Below, in pieces: positions 1 to 11,041 of a stretch of DNA of 64,000 nt. A model generated the notes under the pieces. That model had not been told where the DNA came from. It did not search any database and was given only the letters and a program-made list of their open reading frames with translations. Source of the DNA: Fremontodendron californicum (taxonomy: Eukaryota; Streptophyta; Magnoliopsida; Malvales; Malvaceae); contig JAULJL010000040.1 in NCBI GenBank assembly GCA_030761205.1, forward strand, positions 9,986,103 through 10,050,102, given 5' to 3'. The translations under genes were made by a program, and so were the position numbers. Positions within the stretch are counted from its first letter, which is position 1. Each line of letters begins with the position of its first letter.

Positions 1-1137
1 CCCCTCTGTTTCCCTCCCTTTTTCTCTTTCTCTTCGGTCTCTATCTCTCTTTTACGAGTAATATGATCCAAAATCATTGAAATTAATAATAATTAAAATG
101 AATTTGGTAAATAATTTTTTTTCAATTTTTTTTAATTTATAAAGAAAAATAATATTTATATATGGTATTATATTAGTTATAAGATGTATTCACGTATCCG
201 TATCTAATTTTTGAATTTTTTTAGTTGAGTAAGCAATTTAAATTTCACCATAAGCCTTGAACATTTGATATTTGCTTACATTTTCATTGATTTTGATTTA
301 GAGAATTGAACAATTTCATTTACCCAAAATTTAGTTTTATCATGCTTAAATATAATTGAAAATTTATAGGATTTGTTTTAACATGCTTAAATATAATTGA
401 AAATTTATTTTAACTCGAATAAATTTATTCGATTCGACTCGACTCGAATTTCTTTTCACTCGACTCGATTTGCTAAATTTTCAAATTCAGTTCGGTTGAC
501 AAAATAGGACTCGTAAACTCGACTAACTCGAATTTTTTTCACTCGATTCGATTTGACTCGATTCGATCGAACGCTCACCCCTACTTGTAATAGAACTCAA
601 CAATTCATAATCTTTGAAAAGATTTCTCATTCTATTTGCCCCAGTGTGGGGTGTGATCCCTGATCGGGGTATATTTGAAAAAAGTTCATTAGGCTCAAAG
701 GGGTAGCAAGTGGATAAATTTCAATATTCGTGAAAGAAAAATGAAAGATGACCACTTATCATCTCAAGCATGGTCACCTAAATTGAAGAGTTATCCCTTG
801 AAAACATTGGTTGAAAAAGTCCTCCTTTCTTTTTAAAATCATTCTAAACATCTCAAACAAACAGTTCATCACCTACTCTATAATCCTTATTCTAAATGCT
901 CCAACAATTTATTAAAGCAATATCAAATAATGTAAAACGTTAATTAACCAGGAAGTAAAAATAATATGCATGTGCACGAATATATTTGAAAACATTTTTT
1001 TTTCTTTTAAAAGGAAATCCTTTTTATTTATTTATTTATTTAAAAAAATGTGAGAATTATAATTAAATACCGATTAAAATCAATAAACCGGGATTTTGGA
1101 TAACACATGATCAAGTTTAGGCCTGACTCACTAAAAA
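1..1137 (-). mobile_element. Internal/leader remnant of a minus-strand Tat-like LTR element
   Basis: This stretch lies downstream (minus sense) of the primer-binding site at 1138-1156, so it should be the 5' internal region of the element whose LTR is 1159-4160. No coding sequence is visible. About 600-860 resembles 53880-54110, a non-coding part of another element in this window: both have the 'gccccagtgtgg / gggtaatccctgatc' type block, the 'ggctcaaaggggcgac' block and the 'atgaaagatgaccacttat' block in the same order. 420-575 is a degenerate run of ACTCGATTCGA-like units. The rest is AT-rich sequence in which I see nothing. The assignment to one element is an inference from adjacency. Confidence 0.45.
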
Positions 1138-1156
1138 TCTCCAGCGGAGTCACCAA
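1138..1156 (-). other. Primer-binding site of minus-strand LTR element
   Basis: On the minus strand the LTR end (…GACA) is followed by GC and then TTGGTGACTCCGCTGGAGA. This is nearly the same string as the PBS at 40321-40339, TGGCGACTCCACTGGGGAC. The position, directly after a terminal CA, fixes the LTR boundary. Ogre/Tat elements are known for a tRNA-Arg primer; I did not match a specific tRNA here. Confidence 0.6.
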
Positions 1157-1158
1157 GC

Positions 1159-2089
1159 TGTCATAATGATTTTTCGGACCGCTAGACGATTTTAAAAACA
1201 AATGGAGTCACCACCAATCTTTTTTATTTAGGTGTGATTGGTCACCTATTAAAATCGATTTTAGTAAAATATTTTAAAATTAATTAAAATATTATTAAAA
1301 CCAAGTTCGAAGTCTGCGCTTTAAACCAGAGAGAAAACAAAATCGGGTTCGGGAGTCGGTTACGTGCGGGAAAGGATTAGCACCCCCATGACGCCCGTTT
1401 AAAAACGATACCAATTAATCATGTGTTATCCTTTAATCTTGATAAAACGATTTTAATTTTGATATTTAAAAATAATTCTTATAATTCTCTTTATTGCATT
1501 TTTTTTGTATTTAAAAAAAAAATTATTTAGGAATAAAATTAACGTCTTCGGCATCGAGAACTTTCTTCGAATTCTCCAACCTCTAGGCAGAATTTGGGAA
1601 GAGTTTCCTCGCTTTCGAATTTGCATAATATTCCTCTAAATCAAATAATATTCTTTTGTAAACAACAATGATTCAGAATCCTCCAACGTCCAGGCAGGAT
1701 ACCAATATTTGTTTTTACTCGAAATATTGTTTTATTTTGTTTTGTAGGATCCTCTTAAAACTCTCGGTTTCCTTTTTTTTTATATAATAAAGTATGATAT
1801 GCGATGAGTAAATGGAATAAGCAATAATAATGAACTAGCATATATAGAAAAATAAAGAATAATAATTTAAACAATGAATTGTTCGGTCTTAGAAATAAAA
1901 TTTTATTTGAGTGAGGATAAGAATCTTCGGTGTGAGAGCTTTTCCAAAGTCCTCATCGTCTAGGCAGAATTTGGAGAAGATCTCCACATTTGAAAATTCT
2001 TATCTTGATCCTTATAACTGACATATTTTCATTTTTTTATCCAAAATATACAACAACGTGGCCGATGAATTAATTTATTTGTAAAATGA

Positions 2090-2123
<34 letters not shown>

Positions 2124-3028
2124 GGGAATACGAGAACCCTCGATGTGAGATCTTCCCCAAATTCTCCATCTTCTAGGCGAAATTTGGATAAGATCTCTAC
2201 ACTTGAAAATTCTCATTATAAGCATATTATTATTATTGTTCAAGAAAATTCTTTCTTTTGTTAAAAATTTTATTTAAGATTCGTATTGCGTAACATATTA
2301 TAAACTGAACGATCAACATTAACATACTAACCTAGAACGAATAAGTAAGCATGAATAAATAGATTACATAACAAATCGATTAAAAATATATATATATATA
2401 TATTTATTTATTTATTTATATTATTATTTTTTTAGAAATAAAACGCGAACCCTCGACGTATGTGAGAGCCTTCCCAAATTATTCAACGTCTAGGCGGTAT
2501 TTGAAAAGAATCTCTATACTTGAAAGTTCTCATAACGAGCCTTAAAATGATCGTATTAAAAAAAAAGGGGATTCTTCCAACATCTAGGCAAGAATCAATA
2601 AATTATTATTATTATTTATTTATTATTTTCTTTACTTTACTGAGTATATTATCTTATACAATTTTTGAGACAATTATCCGTTATTAATGCATTTTATTTC
2701 TCTATAAAAATTTTCATTTTTTGTTTTATTTTTTATTAAGAAAACAAATGAAAAGAAGTAAAATGTGTGTGATATGACACATTACCAAAAATAAATTTTA
2801 TTTATTCTTTTAATTTTCCTTTTTTTTATTTTTTTTATAAAAAAGAAAATTCATCATTTATTGTTTTTTAACAATAATTAATTAATATATAAACTTTCTT
2901 TAACCCCATTAATAAAGTCACAAAAATTATAACTTTTTAGAAATGATAAAACCTTTCCTTTTAATTTAAATCTTTCCAAAGAATTTATTTCCAACTTAAT
3001 TGAGTAATTATTTTCATTACACACATTT

Positions 3029-3060
<32 letters not shown>

Positions 3061-4160
3061 AGTGATAACAAACAATTGGGCCAAAGCTTAAAAGGCAGAA
3101 ATTCATACCCAAAACAGGCTAATATGCCTAGGCCCAACGCGGAGAGCCCAACAGAAGCCCAAAGCTGGTGTGCCACCAACGGTTCGGGCCGTATCAACTG
3201 GGTCGCGGGTCGGATCGGGTCAGTGGTGGGTCTTCTTTTCCTTTTTCTTTTTCTTTTTTTTCTTTCTCTTCTGGCCCGGGTCAGGCACGCGGACCCCGAG
3301 TCGGATTCGGGTCCTTCCGCGGACCTTCCTTGGTGCAAAATGGCGTCATTTTGTTGCGCTATAAAATTCCCTTTTCCTTCCCTTTTCTTCAGTTTTCCAT
3401 TTTCACTTTCTCTCTCTTCTCTCTCTCTCCATTCTCTCTTGAATTACCAAAAATCGGTAGCCCTACCTAACCCAGATATCGACACCAGCCACCGTGCCGA
3501 CCGCCATCGGCTGCCATTCGTCGGTGACGAAAATATCCCAAAATTTGCCAAAATTATCTTCTTCCATTCCTCTCTCACTTTTTCCGGTTGGTTTTGCCCA
3601 TAAACTCATCAAGAAGCCTAGATCTAAGATTTTAGCTTGCGACCTAAAAACCCCGATCTCTCCGCTTTCACCATCAAACCATCACCAAACCTCCACTAAG
3701 GCCTCCTCTCGTCCCAAACACCCTAGAACCCCCTAAACCCCATCATGACCGAAACTGGAGCCGAGAGTCTCAAGCTTTTCTGGTTGGGGTTTTTAAGGTG
3801 GGTTCTGGCATAGGTTGCTTGCAAGTAACCGGTTGGGGTGGCTTGTGGGAGAACCAGCTAGGGTAGCTGGAGCAGGGGTGGCTACCGTGTGGGGTTGGGT
3901 TGCTTGGGGGCTAGGGCAGCAGAGGGTGCCTGGGGGGAATGGCCTACTGGGCTATTGGGCTTGCTAGGCCAGCAGCCTAGCTGCCTGCTTGGCCAACAGG
4001 CCCAGCTGCCTGCTAGGCCAGCAATTTGATTGGGCCTGCTTGGCCAGCAAGCCCAATTGGCATGCTAGGCTAGCAGGGCTGGCCCGGTAAGGTTATATCG
4101 GGCCCTACAAATGGTTTGGGCCTAACTCGGGTTTGGCCCTGACTAAATTCGGTTGCTACA
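1159..4160 (-). mobile_element. 5' LTR of a Tat/Ogre-like Ty3-gypsy element
   Basis: On the minus strand this starts TGTAGCAACCGAATTT at 4160 and ends …GACA at 1159, about 3.0 kb, directly followed by a PBS. The 3' part (1180-1430) has the hallmark block 'ggagtcaccaccaatctttttt…ggtgtgat…' and 'gttacgtgcgggaaaggattagcaccccc'. That block also occurs at 34381-34620, 39940-40180 and 45430-45680, so these LTRs are related. The 5' part is GC-rich, with many GGCC/CAGC-like units at 3900-4100. An open frame of about 175 aa at 3076-3603 is low-complexity LTR sequence, not a gene. Only one LTR of this element lies in the window. Confidence 0.7.
1535..2600. repeat. Diverged tandem repeats inside the LTR
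   Basis: A unit of roughly 90-100 bp recurs in full at about 1535-1640, 1925-2010, 2125-2215 and 2440-2545, with partial copies near 1670 and 2570. Each full copy has the order 'cctcg/ttcgg…gtgagagc…ccaaattctccaacgtctaggcagaatttgg…aagatctctacacttgaaaattctcat'. The copies are separated by AT-rich spacers, including (TA)n at 2095-2120 and 2390-2402. This looks like an old minisatellite in the LTR. Confidence 0.6.
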
Positions 4161-5095
4161 ATACTCTTAAAATAACATAAACAAAAGACAAGTAATATTT
4201 TATGTCAAAAAAAATTCACATTTCTAAAATCTTCATGAGTTTAGAATCTTTAAATAATGGATTCATCAAGATATGGGACATTAAAGTTATAAGTACAAAA
4301 TATAATTTTATTTTTGATAAAATTATTATTTTATCATATATATAAAATATAAATTAAATTTTAATTTTAATTAAATTATTAAAAAATAAATTAGAATAAT
4401 ATTGATAAATAAAGTTATTGTCTTATAAAAAAATTATTTAATTACAATTTGATAATTTTTATTTTTAGTATTAAATTTGGATTCAGATTCGGGTCGGTCT
4501 CGGGTATTTTCGGGTTCGTGTTTTTTCAGGTTCGAGTCATTTCGGGTTTGGACCCTTTTGGGTTTGGATAGTTTCGGGCTCGGGCCATTTCAGGTTCGGG
4601 TTTTTGACTTTTTGGTCAAATCGGATTTGGGCGGATTCGGGTTCGTGTTTTTCTGGACGGGTTTTCGGGTTCATTTTGCCACCTCTAGATATGATGATAT
4701 GATCCTCCAAATATATGAAAAAACTTAAAAAATTGAGCATACCACACATATCCGTATTCGACATTCATCCCGAGTCTGATAACATAGGTTCCATTTCAAT
4801 GACTGAAAAACAAGCAGCAAAACATTCAGATTTGCAAAATTAAGAGGTTAATTATTTTGTAGTGCCAATTATATAGTCCTTCACATGGTATGGAGCATGG
4901 ACTATGGATGTAATGCTCAATAGACATTTTTATTGATATGACTATAATACACATTCTTTTAGTTGCATATAAAAAGGAATTTACATGGGTAATTATACAA
5001 ATATACAAAGTAAAACCCTTCCTGGCTTGTGGGTAATCTTCTACATAATACTTAAGATGAAGACAGAAGGATAAAGAGATTTGTGGTTACTATGT
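4161..5095. other. Intergenic stretch with repeats, no gene
   Basis: AT-rich DNA lies between the LTR edge and the 3' end of the protease gene. 4470-4690 is a run of imperfect 'ttcgggttcgggt' units ending in TTTTGCCACCTCTA, the kind of end seen on hAT-like MITEs; I could not find its partner end. 4690-4792 is a partial copy of the CTATGTTACTC MITE family that also sits in the protease introns. The last few hundred bases probably hold the 3' UTR of the protease gene. The short open frames here are repeat translations. Confidence 0.5.
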
Positions 5096-8000
5096 TCACA
5101 TATTAGCAGTTTTGGACCTAGGAAGCTTATCACAATTTGCAGGGGTCCATCCTATCATTTGCTTCTCATTGTCATAGATCACCATTTTGTCTTGCATTGA
5201 TATGTCTGTTCAAATCACAAACAAAGGAGGAAGTTATCACAATGAATAAAAACCAGACCGGAGGTCAAACCGGTGAGATTTCCGGGTTACCGGTTCAACT
5301 GGTCCAACCGAATGGTTCAATTAAAAATAAATTAAATATTAAATATATGATTTTGATATTAAATAAGTATTAACTATAGTAATTAATTAATAAAAATATG
5401 TATTTGATTTAACGGTATGGTCTTTAATATATGACTAAGAACTTAAAAGTTCAAATCTCATCACTTACAAAAAATAATAAAATTAACATAAAACCGGTTT
5501 TTTTTTTTTTTCTTTTCGGTTGAACCGGTTTTTTAACGGTTCACTAGATTCTCATGTTTTTGATATGCACCGGACAAGACAAGCCACCGGTTACCGGATG
5601 AATCGGTCCGACCGACCCATCTGGTCCGATTTTTTCAACACCGGGTTATCATCACTATGGTGAAAAGGACAGTAAATCAGCTATTAACCATGCTTACTTG
5701 CTTCAGAAACTCTTACCTCCAATGACATTTAAATTTTGCAGCCCTACTTGTGTTCCATTTAAAATTCCCAAGCAAACATTTCCCTTATTCTGTCAAAACA
5801 TTATGTTAGTGTTTCGTATGAACAGCAAAAGAGACAGGAAAAAAAAACCATAATTTAAGGTATTAGATCTGTTAGTGCTCACTGATATTATAAGATAAGC
5901 TTCAGGATGTAATTCAAACTGGGTTTTTCTTCTGCCACTATTTGTAAAGGCCAAAGCTAGGGTCTTGAAGTATTTCTTGACATCTCGCACATTTTTGAAA
6001 GGCTTTCGACCTTTCCAACATAGTGGGAGTGTCTGGTCCTCTGGGGCTTCCTTTAGCGGCCTTCCACTTAATTCTTTCTTCATCTACAAATATAGATGGC
6101 ACTTATACTCATAGTTAAACTTGAGAAAATTTCATGAAAAATAAAATTCTAATTATAGTTCATAATAATTTGGTGATAGAAGCTATGTTACTCCGACTTT
6201 TCATTTTCTTTGAAGTATTCGTGTCCGGCACTCATATCCGACACATATTCATACAAGGGTATGGGGAATGATCCTCTAAATATATGAAAAAACTTAGAAA
6301 AAATTGAGCATACCCATGTCAGACACATACCCGTATCTGAGTAACATAGGATAGAAGTACACAAGAAAGAGTTGATTCAACCAGGAGAAAAATGCTACTG
6401 TAAGGAAGGAGCAGCATCAATTTCGTACCAGCTGATTAATTGTTATATTCCCAGTTATTTAGCAAACAATTAGATTCCAAGTAACAAAATCAAGTTTCAA
6501 AATTAAAGATTGGCAGATATTAGTGGCATAAAAATTTGAAGATATTCTGAAACTGCCCCGGAACTTACCAATACTGTCGAAGTTTGATAAGCCTGAGAGT
6601 TAAGGTAAGTGTAAGAGCTCCCACTGTCAAAAACTACAATGAGATTTTTAATACCAGTAGCTTTCCCGCCAAAATGTAGTTCCGCAATCCCTGGAGAGTA
6701 GTACTTGCTGCCATAAATAACAAGCAGAAGATTTGGTATCAGGACTTAAAGCCTATGTTACTCGGACTCGGGTGTAAGTATCGAATACCGATATGTGTCC
6801 GACACGGGTATATTCAATTTTTTCTAAGTTTTTTCATGAATTTGGAGGGTTTTTGGAGGGTCATATCCCCATACCAATGTCCAAATATGCATTAGACACG
6901 GGTGTCAGACACGAGTATTTCAAAAAAAATGAAGAGTCGAAGCAACATAGCTTAAAGCAGTCAAATATAATGAAGTTTAGCCATCAGAAAAAGAAAATGA
7001 AGAGAAGACTTAATTACGTAAACTCCTGTGACATTGATGTCCAAGTCACACGTGAAAAATCATAGAGGCCATCCCCAAAGAAAAGAAATCCACCACCTCT
7101 TCTGCTTAAACAGTGGCCGACAACATTCCGCTCTAAACCCTGGCTCTGAAGCTGCGACACAATGCTGGATTTTCCCCTTCCAAGGCCAAGTATTCCATCT
7201 AAGGGATGATAAGATGCGCCTGGAATTTGATCATACCCGCATCTGCAGACAAGGAACCACAAGGCATAATGTTTTAAGGATGTGTTGAGAAGCAACTTAT
7301 CAAAGGATGAGATCTGCTAGTAAATTTCTTCTGCTAAATGCATTGAAAGACAAAAAGGGAGAAAGAAAGGGGGAGGGGTCATTTACATGCACCTTTTGTA
7401 GTTAAAAAAAAGCTTCCTTATGTGGTAGATGTCATGTAGAAAAGTTCAGAACTAAGGTCTAATGCAGATTCAAACAGATTAATTATTACTTTCCTGATAT
7501 GTATCAATGGGATTTTTTCATGACAGAAAAAGGAAAAGTTTTCCTAGTTAAAATTTCAGTCATCATATCTTTTAATTCCATCATTTCGGACATGGGTATG
7601 GGAGTATGATCCTCTAAATATATGAAAAAATTTAGAAAATTTTGAGAATACCCTTGTCGGACACATATCCTTCCCCCCATCCTCTCCCTCTCTCCTCTAA
7701 GCTATGTTACCCAGACTCGGGAGTGAGTGTCGGATAAGGGTATGTGTCCGACAAGGGTATTCTCAAAATTTTCTAAATTTTTTCATATATTTAGAGGATC
7801 ATACTCCCATACCCATGTCCGAATGTGTGTCAGGCACAGGTGTCGGAGACGGATACTTTAGGAAAAATGAAGAGTCCAGGTAACATAGCCTCCAAGTTCC
7901 TTGTACAAATACAAGCTGCAGACATGATAAATGACATTGCTTATATAACATGGTAAGGTGCCATGGGCAGCTTGCAAGACCAATGTACTTTTTAACAGGA

Positions 8001-9336
8001 GTAAAATTACTGATATTGAAGATAATTTTGGCCAAAGTACTAACCCAAGGGCCAGACGAGGACTGAGCCGGATTCCATTCGTATAGGTTAAAGAAAACAC
8101 ATCTCGCACAAGGACTCCAAGGGATGAACCACCATCTGCATACTCAACCTCGTAGTCACATTGTTCCGGGCTTTCACATTTGTAGTCACCAGGTGGGTGC
8201 AATGCTGCACAAAGTGGATCTTTACAGGCCACTAGGTCATTGTTGGGTTTGTAAAGTGGATGAGGTGCCTGCAAAGAGGGCGATGAAAACATTTAATACT
8301 AATCATTTACCTGTAATATGAGCTTCTACAACTTGGCATTCACTAAGTTGTGATCTGGGAAATAGTAAAGATCACACAAGAAAATGGAGGTCATGGAAAC
8401 CAGCAGGAAAAAAAAAATGTAAGAATATGGATAACACAACATTGAAGCAAAAAACTATAGGATTAGAATAAGCAATTAGGCTAAAATTTGGAAGTATGTG
8501 GCATCAGCTGCAAATAATTGGACATTCAAAATTTCATAAACAATTTGCTCATAAGATGCAGGCTATCTCATCATGAATCCATCAGGAATCGAGGTAATCT
8601 GGAACCAGCAAGCAAATTAATCATACCAACTAAAAAAAAGTATCAAATATACTGCAAACAACAAATAATTTGGCAGTATTGTCATTAACAATAATGAAAG
8701 TATATATATATTCTCTAGATATTTATACTAATAATTTCACCTCAGTACAATGGACGCAGGGAGCATCACATTGGAGCCATGTCAGGTCACTTCCAGTATC
8801 AAGATCAAGAAAGTATGGCTTGGGAGGCTGACCTATATTGATGGTAACATTATAGTACCTACAATAGAGAACAATGGTGAACTCCATGAATTTCATCCAC
8901 ATGTACAGAATACAGATATCTAACAGATTAATTTGTGATCATACAATTATATTGTAGGCAATATTATCATAGCTTCTGGCTAACTAACTGCAGTAACCAT
9001 TCTGATCAAAATAAAAAGAAATGTCTGTCTGTACTGTGTCTATCAGTGTATCTATAGATTTCATATCACAATTTGAAAACATAATTTACAGATATTTTTC
9101 CAGAAGAGCCAATTTTTGACCAAAAAGATAACAATGAACCCATTTATTTTCTATACTTACCCTGTTGGGTACACATTTCCATGAATTGGAAAAAGAATGG
9201 AGGACCCATCTCTGTTCATCATCATAGAGGACCCCTTTTGAGCTGACATCATTGCTTTCCTCCATTTCTGATCAGAAGCTGAACAGAGACTCAAAAACAG
9301 TAACAGCATCAACACATTCACTTTCCCTTTTCCCAT
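5096..9336 (-). CDS. A1-type aspartic protease (ASP1/nucellin-like), 8 exons, 421 aa
   Basis: I joined exons 9336-9161, 8858-8741, 8268-8045, 7242-7018, 6707-6569, 6083-5883, 5789-5717 and 5205-5096. All introns are GT-AG, the phases fit, and the 1266 nt end in TGA. The protein begins with a hydrophobic signal-like segment (about residues 1-20, MGKGKVNVLMLLLFLSLCSA). The first catalytic motif is DTGS (about residue 79), followed by WLQCDAPC. Exon 4 has the block HPLDGILGLGRGKSS, and the second catalytic motif DSGS is near residue 275. The C-terminal exons hold GNVCLGILNG, NVIGD and MVIYDNEKQMIGWTPANCD, all typical of plant nucellin/ASP1-type pepsin-like proteases. Such enzymes are secreted or membrane-routed endopeptidases; the substrate is unknown. 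There is no plant-specific saposin-like insert. Length is usual and I see no lesion, so the gene should be functional. Its introns have collected several MITEs. Confidence 0.93.
5230..5645. mobile_element. MITE-like insertion in last intron of the protease gene
   Basis: The last intron contains a block bounded by ACCAGACCGG near 5255 and, inverted, TCGGACCAGATGGG near 5620. Both ends are full of 'aaccggttcaaccggtccaaccg'-like units, with an AT-rich centre. GTTATCA occurs next to both outer edges (about 5234 and 5644) and may be a target duplication. The superfamily is not resolved. Confidence 0.45.
6183..6349. mobile_element. hAT-like MITE, CTATGTTACTC family, copy 1
   Basis: The element starts CTATGTTACTC and ends GAGTAACATAG. 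It is flanked by the exact 8-bp repeat GATAGAAG at 6175-6182 and 6350-6357. It lies in intron 5 of the aspartic protease gene. An 8-bp target duplication is characteristic of hAT transposition. The inside is made of 'gtgtccg(a)cac' and 'ggtatggg' motifs in opposing orientation. Confidence 0.8.
6753..6950. mobile_element. hAT-like MITE, CTATGTTACTC family, copy 2
   Basis: The ends are CTATGTTACTCGGACTC and, inverted, GAGTCGAAGCAACATAG. The 8-bp direct repeat CTTAAAGC flanks it at 6745-6752 and 6951-6958. It lies in intron 4 of the protease gene, close to the exon 5 acceptor, in the opposite sense to copy 1. Confidence 0.8.
7586..7671. mobile_element. Partial MITE of the same family, inverted next to copy 3
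   Basis: This block is nearly the reverse complement of 7740-7826 in the neighbouring full copy, so the two could fold into a hairpin of about 85 bp in the intron 3 transcript. Both ends of the element are missing. It may be a second insertion truncated later, or a local inverted duplication. Confidence 0.6.
7702..7888. mobile_element. hAT-like MITE, CTATGTTACTC family, copy 3
   Basis: The ends are CTATGTTACCCAGACTC and GAGTCCAGGTAACATAG (inverted). It is flanked by CCTCTAAG at 7694-7701 and CCTCCAAG at 7889-7896, an 8-bp duplication with one mismatch. It lies in intron 3 of the protease gene, about 150 bp from exon 3. Confidence 0.8.
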
Positions 9337-9419
9337 TTATCTCTCTCTTTTTAGCTTCCCTCTTTGATGACAAGTGATTGAATTGAACTCCAGGAGGAAC
9401 TTTCACTTTGCTATTTGTT

Positions 9420-9427
9420 CTTATAAA
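9420..9427 (-). promoter_or_regulatory. Possible TATA box of the aspartic protease gene
   Basis: The minus strand reads TTTATAAG here, 84-91 bases upstream of the ATG at 9336, a plausible spacing for a short 5' UTR. A (TA)n microsatellite lies about 60 bp further upstream. This is position and motif only; other AT-rich strings nearby could serve. Confidence 0.4.
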
Positions 9428-9483
9428 AATGTGAGAAAGAAACAAGATGAGACTTTATTTTATTCTGGTTTGGCCTTTTGTGT

Positions 9484-9486
<3 letters not shown>

Positions 9487-9533
<47 letters not shown>
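9487..9533. repeat. (TA)n microsatellite
   Basis: An uninterrupted TA run of about 47 bp lies upstream of the protease promoter and is likely to be length-polymorphic. Confidence 0.95.
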
Positions 9534-9536
<3 letters not shown>

Positions 9537-9539
9537 TTG

Positions 9540-10054
9540 ATTGATTAGTCAAAATCTTGATATTTAATGTTGAGAAGAATCTACTAATGGGTGCTTTTCT
9601 TGCAGGTAAACAATTCATGGGAATTGCTTGGTTCTTCAAAGTTCCCTTTACTAGAGAAAAATTCATGGTATTTCTGAATATTGATAATAATAATAATAAC
9701 ATATAGCTCAAAATGAGGTTTCTTCTGTTGTTGTGTTGCCATTAGGTTCTTTGATTGATTCCCTTCCCTTCCTCCCTCCTAGATAGGAGAATTGCTGTGG
9801 TGGTTTTTGGAATAAATCTAAACCATAAACAAGTTATCCAACCCAAAAAAATACTATAATATTTTTAAAAAAAAATTCACTTAACTAATGTATATATATG
9901 CATCTTTTAAAAATTATTTAATTATTATTTTAAGAAATTTTTTTTATATTTAATATATTTTTTTTATTGAATTTATAAAAAAATATTATATTAATTATAT
10001 ATATTTTTATATATACCATCATAACCGGTGCCTATTAGTGTCTAGACACCAATT
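9540..10054. other. AT-rich intergenic sequence
   Basis: I see no gene, terminal repeat or recognisable element in this stretch. The short open frame at 9460-9711 (minus) is partly a translation of the TA run. Confidence 0.5.
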
Positions 10055-10062
10055 AAGATGTC

Positions 10063-10569
10063 TAGGGATAGCAATGGAGCGGGGCGGGGCGGATATTGCC
10101 TTATCTACCTCCACTCTACTCTTGCATGGATGTTGGAAACATCCACATCCATGAATGTCGGTTACATCCATAACCGCTCCACGGTGCTCCACTCCGCTAC
10201 ACCGCAATTTATATTAATTATTTTTAATTTAATATTGTAAAAAATTATATTATAATTTATTAATAAATATAATTTTAGTATATAAAAATTTTTAATATAA
10301 TATATATAATACATATATACTAAAAGTATAGATATAAAATATTAGTATATATATGATTTTAGTATATATATCTAATATATATTAAAAATATAAGGAAAAT
10401 ATAAAATATTTTAAAGGATAAAATAGTAATTTCAAAAGTCGGGGCGGGGCGGAGTGGAGCAAGCATTTACCAAAACCGCTCCGCTCCACCCCGCTCCATA
10501 AAAAAAACCTCTCCATTCGGAGCGGATCGGTGCGAAATCCATCGGTCGGATCGGGTTTTGCCATCCCTA
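10063..10569. mobile_element. hAT-like MITE with exact 8-bp target duplication
   Basis: The ends are TAGGGATAGCAA and, inverted, TAGGGATGGCAAAACCC. AAGATGTC flanks the element on both sides (10055-10062 and 10570-10577). Both subterminal regions are GC-rich (GGAGCGGGGCGGGGCGG-like) around an AT-rich core. The TAGGGATGGCAA-type end and the 8-bp duplication fit non-autonomous hAT elements. There is no coding capacity: the short open frames in it are translations of the inverted repeats. Confidence 0.88.
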
Positions 10570-10577
10570 AAGATGTC

Positions 10578-11041
10578 CTTCAAAAATGTAAACAAGTCAG
10601 AACAAGTTTTGAGGAATAAATAAAAAGGAAGTTGGAAGAATTTAAAAGCAGTTTAGGTATAACTATAAGTGTTGATAAAGCAAGCATATTCAGTTAAACT
10701 ATAGTAATTTCTTGGAAACTTCCTTTAGAATGAGAGAAGGGCTGTTTGTGATTGCAAAAATCCCACTTCCCTTTCATGTCAGCACTCAGTTTATGAGTTT
10801 TTTACTTGCAAAAAACTGTGGTTTCATTATGTTATTTTGTTATATATTTACTTATAACATTAAATGAAAGTAGTCCCCTCAAATCGGCGTGAAATTGGAT
10901 TTCAATATACAATGAATTGGCTTTGAATTTACAATCAATTGGCTTTAAAAATTTTAAATATTATGATTAGTTGACAAGTGTTTTGGTTATTTTGGCTTTG
11001 AATTTAGGAGATTATCTTTCCTTTTGTTTTAGATTAGTTGA
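10578..11041. other. Intergenic sequence, no feature seen
   Basis: AT-rich unique-looking DNA between two transposons. I see no exon, no long open frame and no terminal repeat. Confidence 0.5.

Noticed and set aside
3076..3603. 175-aa open frame on the plus strand
   Set aside because: It lies inside an LTR, is made of Phe/Leu/Ser low-complexity translation of CTTTT runs, and is overlapped by other frames of the same kind.
3900..4100. GC-rich island as a possible CpG-type promoter
   Set aside because: The GC content comes from GGCCAGCAGGCCC-like units at the 5' end of an LTR, and no gene starts nearby.
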